A stretch of DNA of 64,000 nucleotides from Baylisascaris procyonis (GCA_037389465.1 JAZARR010000074.1:124001-188000), one strand, 5' to 3'; positions 11,523-26,100 are shown, numbered from the stretch's first letter. The notes: generated by a model from the sequence alone, not told the origin. Translations and numbers: made by a program.

Positions 11523-13708
11523 ATGCGTTCGTCGATTGTATTTGCTATTTCGTTTGCATATGTATTAGCGCTGCCGCTTAAAGACGAATCCAAAATAACG
11601 GTCACTTACCACTGGCGTGAGTTTTTTGAAGAATCGTTCATCATACTCGGGTTTGGACATTGCAAATATTGCAATGAATGTTATTCTCTAGCTTCGATCA
11701 TTAAGCCAAGATCCCCCACCAAGATACATAGAAAATGTGAAATGTCCCTAATTCGAGCAAAAGGGTGTTACAATCATTGAAAAGATATTTCCTGAGAAAC
11801 TAGAAATTATGATCATGCGATGTAGCTTGTAGCTGGCGATTCCATAATGCGTATGCAAAAATCATAGCCAATGGAGACAGCAAACTGAGCCATAACTAAG
11901 AAACAACTCAGTGATTATACACCGAGTTAAAGTGATCTAGGAAGGAATGCATTAGCGTTGCGTTTTTAGAAAGTAACAGCAAGTTGTGAATATGAAGTTG
12001 CTTTCATTTGTGATTCTGCTTTCATTGTAGCGAACTGAAAGGAAATGTGACAGTTACCCGGAAACACGATAAGATTAACGTGGAAATATTTGTAGGCAAG
12101 TAATAAACTATAGGAAGAGACAACGTAAGATGGAGCACCGAAAAAGTTCCTCTCTTCCTGTTCTAAAACGAATTCAGCAATAAAATGAAAAATCATATGA
12201 TACAAACGAGAAGCTCTTGTATGTATCCTTGTCGATAAAACTCTTACTAATCGAAGAAACTGTTCGTAGCAAGTATTGAGGCGCATATTGCCATATTTGT
12301 TGCATTCACAGAAATGTCACAAATTAACATAAACAGCAGCATGAAAAACTTTTAAGAAGTGAAGACGGTCTACATTTTTGTTAGAAAACAAATGTTCATC
12401 AAGATCAGAAAGAATGAAAAAAGAAACCACAGAAATTAGAACTCTCTCCTCCTTTGTTCACCCCAAACTGCTTTTTTCAGTAGTGTTTAACTAATAAAAA
12501 TTAGAATATTTCTTCCCCCTCATTCATATACATGTTAAGAATATTTTTTATCGAAATATAGCAAGTAATTTGAGCTCCGTTTTGCTTCATTTCAAGAACT
12601 CATTTATTCTCTTTCAGCAACATCGCGCCAGAAGGACAGCAAGCTAGAAAAGAATTTAATGAGACAAAGAAATATTTTTGAAAAGTGTATAGCAAATAGT
12701 GCGACTGACATATACTGTTCATGTTAAGAGAAGCGCAGCATCGAGTGTGCACACTCAGAAGGTAATCCCGACGTGACACAGTGTGCCCTCCGTACGGACA
12801 TCAGGAACACCGATTTCGGCGACGGTTGTTTCGATGAGTTTGTGCCCGCAGTCCGCGTATGTTATTACATTCTTCACATAAATAATCCTGCGATCTGGTA
12901 GCTTGACTCTGGCCACATAAAGGTTACGTTAAAAATTACTAATGAGAAGCAAAGCTCGCTCATTTACCTCCAAAATTTTCAACAATTTTTCCTCTCTCAG
13001 TCTCTTCCTATCTAAATAAGAAATATCTTTGTCTATCCATCGAACGTTTTCATGATCAATTCCTCACCTTCAAAATAAAGCTAACTTATAATCCATAAAA
13101 TTGAAACGCGTTCTACTCTCCTGGTGCTGACTATGCGTTCAATTGACTTACATGTTAAGCGTTCAATTGATCCACTCTTTTTGCCTTTTCTGCTCCAAAT
13201 GCTTCTGCAAACTGATTAAATTTTTGAGGTTTTTGATGAGTAAATAAGCATATTCAATTCTACAAGAGCAACAAAAAAAGAAGAAATTCGTTCTAAGAAA
13301 ATTTTCAGATTAGAGTAATATAAACGATGCTATTAGTTTGCAAGACTGCCATTGAACTGACAGTATAACTAACAATTAGCTTTCACATAATTCTATCATA
13401 AAAGCAACGACTTTTGCCAAATTCCACATTGTTAGTATAGAATTACAACATTTCAGAATATTCGCAACCTATGCCCATTAATGTGTCAAGGTGCGGATGA
13501 TAGTGATGTATTGGCAAAGGTACCAACCAATAACCACAAATGCAATCAGTTCTTCAACTATGGTGTTACCAAATCAGGCGATGATATGTACGTATGGAGG
13601 AGTGGCGAGTGTCTCAATGCGACGATTCGTTTTGATGTTCGCTGTGGATTTCCGTTTAAACCTCAGGACTTTGTTGCGTCTAGTGATATGCTATTCTCTT
13701 TAATTTGA
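11523..13708 (+). CDS. secreted eight-cysteine protein, four exons, unidentified family
   Basis: Proposed exons are 11523-11616, 12618-12684, 12739-12856 and 13457-13708, giving 176 residues. ATG 11523 lies 10 bases after CTTTCAG, as in a trans-spliced nematode mRNA. Residues 1-17 (MRSSIVFAISFAYVLAL) form a typical signal peptide. Donors are GTGAGT, GTGTAT and GTATGT; acceptors are TTTCAG, GCGCAG and TTTCAG. All three junctions keep phase (1, 2, 0), and intron 2 is only 54 bases. The mature part has eight cysteines, in contexts ECAH, QCAL, GCFD, LCPLMC, KCNQ, ECLN and RCGF, with one N-glycosylation sequon (CLNATI), so an extracellular disulfide-bonded product is inferred. I do not recognise the family. 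The third exon is also open on the minus strand, but without matching splice partners. Confidence 0.5.
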
Positions 13709-16397
13709 ATATTCATCTGAATAAGTAAGAAGTCGGTTTGCGACGAATCAAATTTAATACTGAGAAAGTATGAGTGAAAATTCGAGTCAATTTAGACAGT
13801 TAAAGGGGTGGGGGAACTTAAGTGGGGAGGGGGGGAGGATAAATATAGTACTAACATTTATCCAATTCGCATTGCTTTTTCTTAAATTCGCTCGACCAAC
13901 AACTCCTGATGTAGAATTAAATCGTCGCAAATCGCCTCCCATACGATCTGGGTGTAAGGATCAAGAGATGGGTGTGTGAAATGTGTAATATGCTTCAGTA
14001 GCTTTAGTTAGCATTTTTGTTACTGTTCATTTGCAATCTGCTCCAATTAGATATCATCGGAAACCATTTCTCTTCATCAAGTTCGCTAAAATCTATTTAA
14101 AAACTATAATTTATGCAAATATGAATAAATATGAACGACATGAACGAAACTTTATAGCAGTATTGCGATGATCTATCGTTTCCTCAACAATAGCTTATTT
14201 GTAAACGATTTATTTTTGTGAATGCGGAACTAATTGGCGGATTACTAGGATGATGTCATCTTGTTATTTCTCTCTATCGTTACATGAGCTAATATGTACA
14301 AATATGTGCTGTTATTCGTCGATATTTCTTTAGGTTTTATTTAAGTGCATAAAAACTGAGATTTATGTTTGTTCGGTGAATATCGTTCAAAAAGAGTGAT
14401 TCTTGTGAAATCTATTAGAAACTAAATTGTTAGGTCTTCGTTAATCTTTTCTTCTTCACTTGATCGCATAAAACGAAACATTACTCCTATATTAGCTGCC
14501 CATAAATGAATCTTGCCCATCTTTCCATTCTGCTCTCTCCACTCTCCCCCATAAACGCGTTCTTACTCTCAGAAGCAATAATCGCCATCGAAGGAATCGC
14601 CAGCAATGGTATTATCAGTGAACATATACTTCACATAGTCATGCGTAATAAGTCATCTACAAAGTGCAACCACTGCCAGTTTGTTAGTAATAACGTTCCC
14701 CTTTTCTCATTGAAACTGCACTTATTACCTCCACTTCTGCCTATAATACAGTTACTTTCTAGTGAGTTTTTCCAAATGTCACAACAATACCTCAACAACC
14801 AGCTTATATCTCATCAACGCACTCCATCGATCCTCACCACCCCCTCCTCCTTCTGCTTTCTGCCTATGACATTACCAGTAAGATTGAACGATTCCTAATC
14901 CATTTAAATGTCTGCCTGCATGATCGAAAGCTTGCGTATCCTTTTAACGATGCCCCCAGATGTGTGCCTTTGTGCAATTACAAATGATTTAAGAATGCGA
15001 CACACGTTGCAAACAGCTGTCACATCGGTACACATGAACGCTAAATCAACGTTCGGTTGATTTTGTGCTGCAATATTGTTGGTGAATTCCATTCGATCGA
15101 CTTTGATTAATCGACCATAAAAGTGAACTGCAAATGTCTAACTCTATTCCACAAATATCGACATTGTATATAAACTGATGGTTTGTTATGAGTAAACATT
15201 CATCACTTGCTGAGTGTGCAGACAATAAAATATTCATTGACCACAAAGATCACTTATGCAAATGCGTCATAGAATTTGCTTAATGAAACCTAAAATGTTC
15301 GTATTTAAGCGTACATGAATTTGAGACAATCCGATGATACTGTAAATACTCTCCCACCAAATTCCCCTGCAAAATTAGAAATGCACCTAAAGATCGATTC
15401 GAGAACTTTGTTGATAGATCTGTCCTTGCAAGAAAGATGAGGAAAAGTGGAAAGCAAAATTTTAGCTCGCATTAAAAACTATTGGTATTCTAGGCTTTCC
15501 AATGATACATATATAAAGTTATTTATTTGAAAACTGCAATGAGATATCATTGATACAGCTAAATCCCCACTTTGGATAAATACAGTGCGATCAAGAACTG
15601 TAACTAAAAAGTAAGTTGAAATAACTAGGAAGATATTTAAAATGAACAATGTGGAATTCAAAAGAAACTTATGAGAAATTTCGAGAATCGAAAATCTACA
15701 CAATTAGCATTAATCTACATGAAAGATGCAGTGATCATGCTCTATGCAATCAGAGAAATTTCCCGAAATGTTTCATTGGATTGCAATGTGAGATTCAATA
15801 TGAAGCTAAAATAATTGAATACGACATAAAAATGAGTAGAGAAATTAGCACATACACATTTGCAAATATACATATGCAATTCGATCACATATACAAGCGA
15901 TGAAAACATCTGAAAGACGGAGACAGTTATGTAGTGAATGATGTGTCATCGATGACGATGAAAATGCATTTTTCGTTCTGAGAGAACACTTCACTGCCTT
16001 CTCATCGAAATCTCAACCTCGCGCATTAATGCTTTTCCATTGATACGGTGAATGAACCTCGAAGAAACACCCCACATCTGCAATGAAAATATCATTGAGA
16101 AAGAATATTGTGGATTCTTTTTATACTGCTCTTTTACTTTTAATACCTTCCACTTTTGAAACGTCCGACGATTAACTGCTATGTACAGATAATACTAGTG
16201 AGTGGATGATGATAGCATTTACATATGCAATGATCAACTAAGACAAACGATGGATGAATCAACACTCTTAAACTAAACCTCAATGCTTATTCTACCAACC
16301 CCAACTAAAAGACCTAAGTAGCTGAATGTCTGGAAGGTATAAACCTCCTTAAACTGACCTTGAACTGATCTCCTCCTCAGTAAAATGTTGTATATAA

Positions 16398-16399
<2 letters not shown>
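13709..16399. other. AT-rich intergenic DNA
   Basis: No gene is supported. The frame at 15649-15903 (+, 84 codons, ATG start) encodes a charged product with four cysteines clustered around SDHALCNQRNFPKCF. It lacks an acceptor before the ATG and may be chance. The 130-codon frame at 14506-14898 (+) is Leu/Pro/Ser-rich and looks like translated low-complexity DNA. Confidence 0.35.

Positions 16400-16481
<82 letters not shown>
16400..16481. repeat. (TA)n microsatellite
   Basis: About 82 bp of uninterrupted TA dinucleotides end at TCGCGC. The tract lies some 20 bases beyond the stop codon of the minus-strand membrane-protein model, inside its probable 3' region. Confidence 0.97.
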
Positions 16482-16483
<2 letters not shown>

Positions 16484-16503
16484 CGCTAAACGAACGATAT
16501 TAA

Positions 16504-17117
16504 TCAGTGACGACAATAACTAAAGTGTGGGTAAGCGAAGTAAATAACCTTTTGCAAAAGTGAGTGTCTGTCTTTGTCAAAGCATTTCCGGAAGCAGCAG
16601 CAGTACATGAGGAGTGTAATCGAAGAAAACACCGTCAAAGCGATCAAAGCCAAAATGAGAGGCGCCACATAATCGAATATATCGAATTGTTGCTTCAAAG
16701 ACGTCATCGAATATAACTGTAATTACCCATTTTCAAAAAACACTTCAACCGCAAGCGAAAAACAAACAATAGGCAAATAAATGATATACTTTTCATATAA
16801 AAAATTCTTTGCAGGAGAGAGGAAGGGAAGTGAGGGTAGGTAGTGGGGGAGGTGAAGGGAGAGGGGAAAGGGATTGGGAAGTCATAGGGCAGTAAAAGTT
16901 CAACAACAATTGTAATAATGAGAGAATAAGCAGTAATACTGGCAGCATAGAAATGGCCCACAAAGACGTTCACACATGAAAGCAACATCCACCACTGCAC
17001 AAACACTTTCAAAAACAAGAAACAACTAGCTGTCGCGATGACACCACCGATGACTGTATAAACTGAAATAGTAAATGTTATGCGATACGATAATGTTGAT
17101 TCTTGCAACCATAACAT
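16504..17117 (-). CDS. small multi-pass membrane protein, two exons
   Basis: The minus-strand ATG (complement of 17115-17117) lies two bases after ATTATGCAG, the position expected of a spliced-leader acceptor. Exon 1 (17117-16974) encodes MLWLQESTLSYRITF and then a hydrophobic segment (VIGGVIATASCFLFL), ending at a GTGAAC donor in phase 0. Exon 2 (16716-16504) follows GTAATTACAG and encodes a second strong transmembrane segment (VAPLILALIALTVFSSITLL). It continues with a juxtamembrane Cys cluster (CCCFRKCFDKD) and a stop, for about 118 residues in all. Exon 1 stays open past the chosen donor, so a longer exon with another donor is possible. The intron holds a long pyrimidine tract. No family is recognised. 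Confidence 0.4.
16813..16880 (+). repeat. G/A-rich purine tract
   Basis: About 68 bases are nearly all purine on the + strand, with several GGGG/GGG runs, so G-quadruplex or triplex formation is possible. On the minus strand it is a pyrimidine tract within the intron of the membrane-protein model. Confidence 0.75.
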
Positions 17118-18257
17118 TGCTGCATAATGATCTGACGATCAAATGATGATCTTAACAGTAAGGATAATATTATGCCTTTGATCAGTAATCCTACCACCCG
17201 TACCTAAAGAATTTTTGAAGAGTCCCTTTTGCTCTTTCGCATTCTTTTTGCCACTGTTCCTCAGCTTAACATGCTGTAGACAACAATCTGCATGCTGCAA
17301 ATTTCGACTTTTTCACACTCGTACATAAACGCATTCAGTGAAGTGCTTGTCTGTTTATTTGTTCGTTTGTCTGTCTCACTCTGTCTGCTCAAATCTTTCA
17401 ATAAGGAATCCTTTCTGTTGACATGAACGAAATTTGTAGAGTGGATACACATTGGTTGGCCTAACTTTTTCAAAATTGCGCTGTTTTTAAGTTTCAAACT
17501 TATCTGCGATTGAATTTCCTCGGTTGAAGTCGCTTACAAAAAAAATTTCAGTGCGGGTTACTTCTGCATTGACTTTTGTCTCATAACAAACTCTTGTTTC
17601 GCATACTTCAATTAACGTTCATTTACGATGCATTATTTGATTTATATTCCACTCATTGCTAACTGAAGTCCTTGTTTCAATGAAAAACGCAGATAAACAA
17701 ATAAAAGCACTCGGAATTAACAAGAAAGAAAATGAATAAATTTATGGAACACAAAACATGAAAAAGATATTTACTTGAGTTGTTGAGGAGGGGAAGAACG
17801 ACTTGCACGGCGTGCAGTAGACACAATCAGAGACAGCCCTCGATTCGAATGAATTAAGATAGAAGATCAACACGATAAAATGTTTCGACGAATGTGATAG
17901 TCAGGTGGAAAGGATCTGAAAAGCAACCTACGAACTGCCATGCGTGTGAAGCATTCTTCGACGCTTTCAGCAACCAATAAATCAGAAGCAAGATGAGGGG
18001 AACATATTTAAGCGCAATATTCCAAAGTGGGTTGGCAGTAGAATATTATTCAAAGTAATCCAAGAATCTGCAACAACAAGGCTCATTTCCCGAGAGTCAC
18101 ACTTTATAGTTTATTGAGGGTTCCCACTGTGAATGGTGAATTTCCTTAGCAAAAAATGTTTTTACTGAGCAATAAGTAAAATATAGAAATTAACTGCATT
18201 TGAAAGCGGAAGAAGGGCAAAAATAAGAGATGATAACAGTTATGTCAAAAATTTTTA

Positions 18258-18498
18258 TCACTGTACGAGGTATAGGTGATTATGAGTGATTGGAACGTTA
18301 CGCAGTGTACAAGTTGTTTGCGTCAAATGGCCCTTGGGATATGCAAAACTAATACCCACAACGTTATTACAGTATAAATTGCAAATGTGGAAATTATAAA
18401 AGCCGTTCAGCTCGATGCTAAAATAAATGGAGAGGATGTGATGCTTCAGATTTAGGCAACTCCAGAATGCGTCATTTAATCTATACTTCCCATCACTG
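18258..18498 (-). CDS. possible terminal exon with cysteines
   Basis: On the minus strand TTTCGGGGTGCAG precedes 80 codons ending in TGA, including SDGKYRLNDAFWSC and four further cysteines (HICNLYC, CNN, TTCTL). The pyrimidine tract and the immediate open frame support an exon. A donor-like GTACAG just before the stop would allow continuation. No family is recognised. Confidence 0.28.
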
Positions 18499-18785
18499 CT
18501 GCACCCCGAAAGAATAAGCGATAACCTTTTTTTAACATTAAGCAATTTTTGTCCCATTACTCATAAGACTTCAACGTTATTTTTTAGAGGCATTCTAGTG
18601 ATACTTTATAGCCGTCTTCCAATCTGCGTTCTCCCCTCCCCGTCTCGTTTTTATTACTGAAACATTGCTTTTCCTAACGAATACTGATAGTAGATATTAG
18701 TGTTATCACAAGCTTTCTACAATGCTGGAAAGGAGAAGGCTCGCATACATTATTCTTCAAACCTTTGCTATGCGCCTTTTTGTGA

Positions 18786-19150
18786 ATGTTTCAAATAGCT
18801 GATGACGATAACATCGCCCCTACGCATGTTTTGAGGTGTATGGCTGCTGGCTGTCTGTCTGTAAGTCCAATGTCTTCACTCACGACACAGATAACCTACA
18901 CTATTGAAAATAAATGAATTCAAGCCACACGAGGACACTAAAATATACACTGTTCCAGCTCTTCCCAGTCTGAACACTGTTCCAGCTCTTCCCACTCTGA
19001 AACTCGGGCATTTGATAACCCCTACCCCTCGTTTCATCTATATCTTTCTTCGAAAATCCCACCACTTTATGCAAGTTGTCTGGCTGGAATTCGGGAGCGA
19101 GATGCAACTACGGCGGAAAATTTGGTTCATTAGAGTTAGAAAAGGAGTAG
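18786..19150 (+). CDS. putative very small two-exon gene
   Basis: Exon 1 (18786-18860) starts at ATG (MFQIADDDNIAPTHVL) and ends at a consensus donor GTAAGT in phase 0. Exon 2 (19076-19150) follows TTTATGCAAG and encodes SGWNSGARCNYGGKFG up to TAG 19148-19150. An AATAAA stands 41 bases later (19191-19196). The product would be 49 residues with three cysteines. It may instead be the end of a longer gene, because an AG at 18800-18801 could act as acceptor. Function is unknown. Confidence 0.27.
18948..19001. repeat. 27-bp tandem duplication
   Basis: The unit CACTGTTCCAGCTCTTCCCA plus seven more bases occurs twice in direct succession (18948-18974 and 18975-19001) with one mismatch. It lies inside the intron of the small-gene model above. 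Confidence 0.9.
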
Positions 19151-19512
19151 AGTTGGTATCATCAGTGTTGCGATGTCTTCGGCGTTTAACAATAAATGGA
19201 AGGAATCGCAAATATAAATTTAACAAGAGAAGCATTTGAACCGTAGAATAGAATTACCCCACAAGTAGCATTTTCCGCATCGTGATGTTCCGCTGCATAA
19301 TACTTGCACTTTTGAAATCTGTTTGGATTGACAGTTACTCATTCTACCGTGTGATACTGTAGACAGTGTGGCCTTCCACTTATTTAACGAACTAAAGGAA
19401 TTGCGTGTTTTTTAATTATTGGTTGATGTTGAAATGTAGCATGATTTGTTGTTTTTCCGTGGTAATTGTATGCGGAGGGAAGGAGTGGAGGCAGGTAGAG
19501 GTGTGGCTGTTT

Positions 19513-19546
19513 CCTCGTACGTCGGATAAGACGGCTAGGTACGAGG
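19513..19546. other. stem-loop
   Basis: CCTCGTAC (19513-19520) pairs perfectly with GTACGAGG (19539-19546). Stacked inside it, GTC (19521-19523) pairs with GAC (19530-19532), leaving a GGCTAG bulge. The flanks 19440-20050 are T-rich, non-coding and less AT-rich than average, so a structured RNA is possible. No RNA family is matched. Confidence 0.4.
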
Positions 19547-20222
19547 TGTTTTATATGAAACTAACTTAAATTTGTGGAAAGACACTGATATCGTTGGTTA
19601 CCCTATACGCGTTTTGTGCGGCACTTATAGTTCCAGCAGGCCACCAGCCGTGAGAATGTGGGAGGCATGATTTGTGCCTTGCTTAAATTCATGTCCTTAT
19701 GTTGACTTCATCTTATCCACCTTAAGTCGAACTCTGCATGCGTCGATTTTGCGGGTGATTGTGTGAAGTGATCCCGCAAGCGTGGCTGTATTTTTTTGTT
19801 GGAAGCCCGGTCGAAAGCTGGTCCTAGTCGATACAGTTGACGATTGGAACCAGGTTTGGCTTACCTTCGTATGGTCACAGATTGAACGTGCTCCTGATCG
19901 CAGCGGGGGTAACTTAGGCTCATCCTTTCTATATATTGTTTGCTAAGAACTTGGAAGAAGAGCTATTTTTAAAGAACACTTCCGTTCCAGTCCATTTTTC
20001 TATCTTAAATTCCGCTCCCTAAAAATTTTTTGAAGCACGAGTCAACTAGCTGTAGTAGTGTGGCACAGCTAGCTTTTTTCCGGAATTGTTGCATAATGTG
20101 TTAATAACTTTAGGATTGACAATGTATGGATGTTGTAGGACATGTTTTGTGGTGTTGATATAAACCTGAGTTTTCAAGTATATTTGCCCTGCTGCTTTTC
20201 AAATTTAATAGCCAAACACTCC

Positions 20223-20462
20223 TTAGCCGCTCACATTAAGTTCAGTTCTCTTCGTTATGGTGCTATATGGTAAAAGGTTTGATAGTTTTTTTAGGATGAT
20301 CTCTAGATGTTTTTTCCCAAGGAAGTAATATTTGAAGACGTCCCGTATTTCTTCGTTTACCAACCTCCGAGCTCTCTCGCGTCCCATGATTTGCATTTTA
20401 AGCGTGGTAAGCTCCACGTGGAGTGTAAGTCCCCACATCGAACTGATAGACGCATAGCCCAT
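20223..20462 (-). CDS. possible 79-codon open reading frame
   Basis: The minus-strand ATG (complement of 20460-20462) opens a frame with a charged, helix-like product (for example GRERARRLVNEEIRDVFKYY) ending in TAA. There is no acceptor directly before the ATG and no recognised homology. It could be a lone small gene, a transposon relic or chance. Confidence 0.22.
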   Translation of the reverse strand: MGYASISSMWGLTLHVELTTLKMQIMGRERARRLVNEEIRDVFKYYFLGKKHLEIILKKLSNLLPYSTITKRTELNVSG

Positions 20463-20900
20463 GATGTGTTATATCGACCGAGTTAAGGTAATGAGCAGTC
20501 AATAGGGTAAGAGTTTCAAGATAATACCAATGAGGTAAAGTGAGAGTTTCCTGAAATACGCATTCAATTTCCTCTCACAGCTTCGATCCTCTCCTTCCGA
20601 ACATACACTCGTTTTGGAGTGCGGTTGCTCGCTTGTCATGAACTGAACTATGGATTCAAACGTGGTCAGCTTATAAGTGGGTGAAGCGAGGCTTCAATAC
20701 CTGTAGCGATTCTTACATATTTCGCATGTTTTTTCGAGGTCGCGATGTCCCTTAATCGGTAGAGAAAAGGTAATTGCTTGTGTCATTCCTTTATCTTCTA
20801 GTTTTATCGCCTTCTTCTTAGTCCACTCTGAAACTCTCCGGTAGTTGTTTCAAAACAATTGTAATGCTTTTAGTAGTAGTGATTAATTGTTTTGCCGGTT

Positions 20901-20910
20901 TATATTGCAG
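20901..20910 (+). promoter_or_regulatory. splice acceptor in the rps-23 5' UTR
   Basis: TATATTGCAG, preceded by a T-rich stretch, lies 95 bases before the rps-23 ATG and is followed by no other gene. It is the likely spliced-leader (or 5' UTR intron) acceptor that defines the mature 5' end. I infer this from position and consensus. Confidence 0.4.
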
Positions 20911-21005
20911 TCAGATTTCAACAAAGTTGAGAATGCTGCACGGTGATGACATGCGATTGATGAATGTCGCAAAACGTTTCAAATGAAACAGGAAGTTAAG
21001 GAAAA

Positions 21006-24340
<3,335 letters not shown>

Positions 24341-24381
24341 ATAATGCTGCATGTTGTTTTGTTATGTTTGCTTTTATGGCA

Positions 24382-24387
24382 AATAAA
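24382..24387 (+). terminator. poly(A) signal of rps-23
   Basis: AATAAA lies 42 bases after the rps-23 stop codon, a normal nematode spacing. Confidence 0.85.
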
Positions 24388-24659
24388 TGATATTATTGTT
24401 TTCTGAGGTGTTTCTTCTGGTCTATAAAAGAGGTGAGACTAGCGCAACGGAAGAAGTTATGCAGCGGCGTGTTTGGTCATGTGAACGAGAGAAGTGGTTT
24501 AAGGGAAGGTGTGGAAGTCGAGGATAAGGGTGAGGGGATGGTATGGGTTTATGTGTGTTAAGAGAAAGATAGTTTTATTCATTTCCTACTTATTTCAAAT
24601 ATGTGAATATCAACGGCAAAGAGCATCTTCGTAAAAATACAGTATAGAAGAGTGAACGT

Positions 24660-25277
24660 TTAATACACACGATTCATGTAGATCAAAACGCTTCGACCGC
24701 AGCTTAAAAGCTGAAGGGGTGGGCGCGTTAACGATATCGGTGGGAAGCAGATTCCTGACTCGTATAACGCGGAAGTGGGAACCACGCAGCTTTTAACTGT
24801 AACGTGCTGTGAAGGGCTGAAACTCACAGGCACTCGACTACGGGGAGAGGCGATCTGAAGTGTTTTTGACATTGGGATGTCGGAAAAACTGAACACAATC
24901 TTATAGTCAAGAATCAAGTCGAGCTTTAGTCTGCGATATTCTAGTCATTCAGGGTTAATTTTTGGCACGGTAGTGTAATTTGGCTTGTATGGTTCACGGT
25001 GGGTTTTGCGAAAAGCAATACATGTGAAGCGTTCCTGGATATTTTCTAGCAGCATGATATCAGAAATTAAATAGGAAGATAGTGTAGGAGTGGAGTATTC
25101 CAAAACGGTTCGGCAACATGCGATGAGGGTCTTTCGATAATGCCGAATACATCTTTGGTACGGGGTACGTAGAATGCAGTTTGCGATTTTTGAGGTTTTG
25201 AGCAACAGCGAGGCACTGCAAGCTCCAGTGAAGTGTAGAATCGATATATCCGCATTTGACAATGGGAAGCCGGTCAT
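24660..25277 (-). mobile_element. LINE reverse-transcriptase C-terminal fragment (CR1/L2/jockey type), degenerate
   Basis: One minus-strand frame from 25277 to TAA 24660-24662 reads like the post-catalytic end of a non-LTR reverse transcriptase. Landmarks in order are RTVLEYSTPTLSSYL, LLENIQERFTCIAFRKT, LEYRRLKLDLILDYKIVF and SDIPMSKTLQIASPRSR. They match the family pattern of a position-specific 'ILEY-S-WSP-L' block, 'IE-VQRRFT', 'LE-RRL--DL---YKI' and a C-terminal 'R-R'. The frame is broken by a single TGA at 24945-24947, and the polymerase core (YADD region) is absent, so the copy is 5'-truncated and dead. The element class is recognised from family knowledge; the exact clade is not resolved. 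Confidence 0.75.
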
Positions 25278-25761
25278 CGCCGTATAGGCTCGAATATGTC
25301 ATAAGGCTGCTTAATTCGCTGTCCGTCGTCATCTTTTCACCCGTTTCATGCCGGATCCTGAAGGAGGCCGGTTGTTGATGGTTTCATTGGTCTAGGCGTT
25401 AGCGTGTTGGATTGCAGCCCTGTATGATTGTGCAGCCATCTTAAAGCTTGTATCGTTATTATGCAAAATGCGGGCTTAACGCTATAGCTTAAAACGTGTC
25501 GCGATTAGCACAAAACTCTTTCGCGGTTTGCCATGATAGGTGAAAGCTACTAATGCTTGAGAGAACAGCGCTATGGTGTTGGAGTGCAGTTGCGCGACTG
25601 ATACGGCATGCTGGTTGGCACAGCGTAGGTGGCATTTCATTGGTTATCGTCACGAATGGAGCGAGGCGTGGTGTTGATGATGGAAATTGAGCATGAGAAG
25701 GAGGTTATGCCGTGTTGTTGCAGGTGAAGTGCGATTGAAGTGAAGGATGAAGCGTGCTTTC

Positions 25762-26095
25762 TAAAGCCTTCAAGCCCTTATAAGCGTGCGAGGCATTTTC
25801 GACTATGATTCCATCGAGAAGGACTATGATTCCATCAAGCATATTTGCATGATAGAAAAGCTAGGTTCGAAAGTTTGCATAAGTTTGAAAGACGTCTAGC
25901 TCGTTGCCGTCTATTAGCTTGTTTCGTTGTGTCACATTTTAATGGATTGACGTAGATGCCACTGGAGCCTTATGCAAGTGGGAACCAAATGTGAAAGGTG
26001 CCGCTTCTCATTCACATCTCTCAAAGGATTGTCAGGGGCCCGCGAAACGCGAAACGTCGAATGCTGATACAAATAAAATAGTGAACCAACCACGC
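25762..26095 (+). pseudogene. frame-broken gag-like remnant with CCHC zinc knuckle
   Basis: After TTTCTAAAG a + frame reads SVRGIFDYDSIEKDYDSIKH and KHICMIEKLGSKVCISLKDV, then stops at TAG. It contains a 21-bp in-frame tandem duplication (25801-25842). Downstream, TGT GAA AGG TGC (25990-26001) encodes CERC. One base later, in the next frame, ASHSHLSKDCQGPAK follows. Ignoring that extra C gives the spacing CX2CX4HX4C of a retroviral-type zinc knuckle. The tail is open to TAG 26098-26100. This suggests a decayed LTR-retrotransposon or LINE ORF1 nucleocapsid region. It is an inference from one motif plus context. Confidence 0.35.
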
Positions 26096-26100
26096 TATTA

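Noticed and set aside
12725..12925. Minus-strand frame ending at the complement of 12762, reading VGVPD-like sequence over exon 3 of the secreted-protein model
   Set aside because: The + strand reading has better donor and acceptor sites and joins in phase to exons on both sides. The minus frame has no partner exon.
19790..19930. Possible RNase P, SRP or spliceosomal RNA (GGAAGCCCGGTCG followed by GGCTTACC)
   Set aside because: The short matches are too close together for RNase P, and no SRP, U1-U6 or spliced-leader RNA signature is present.
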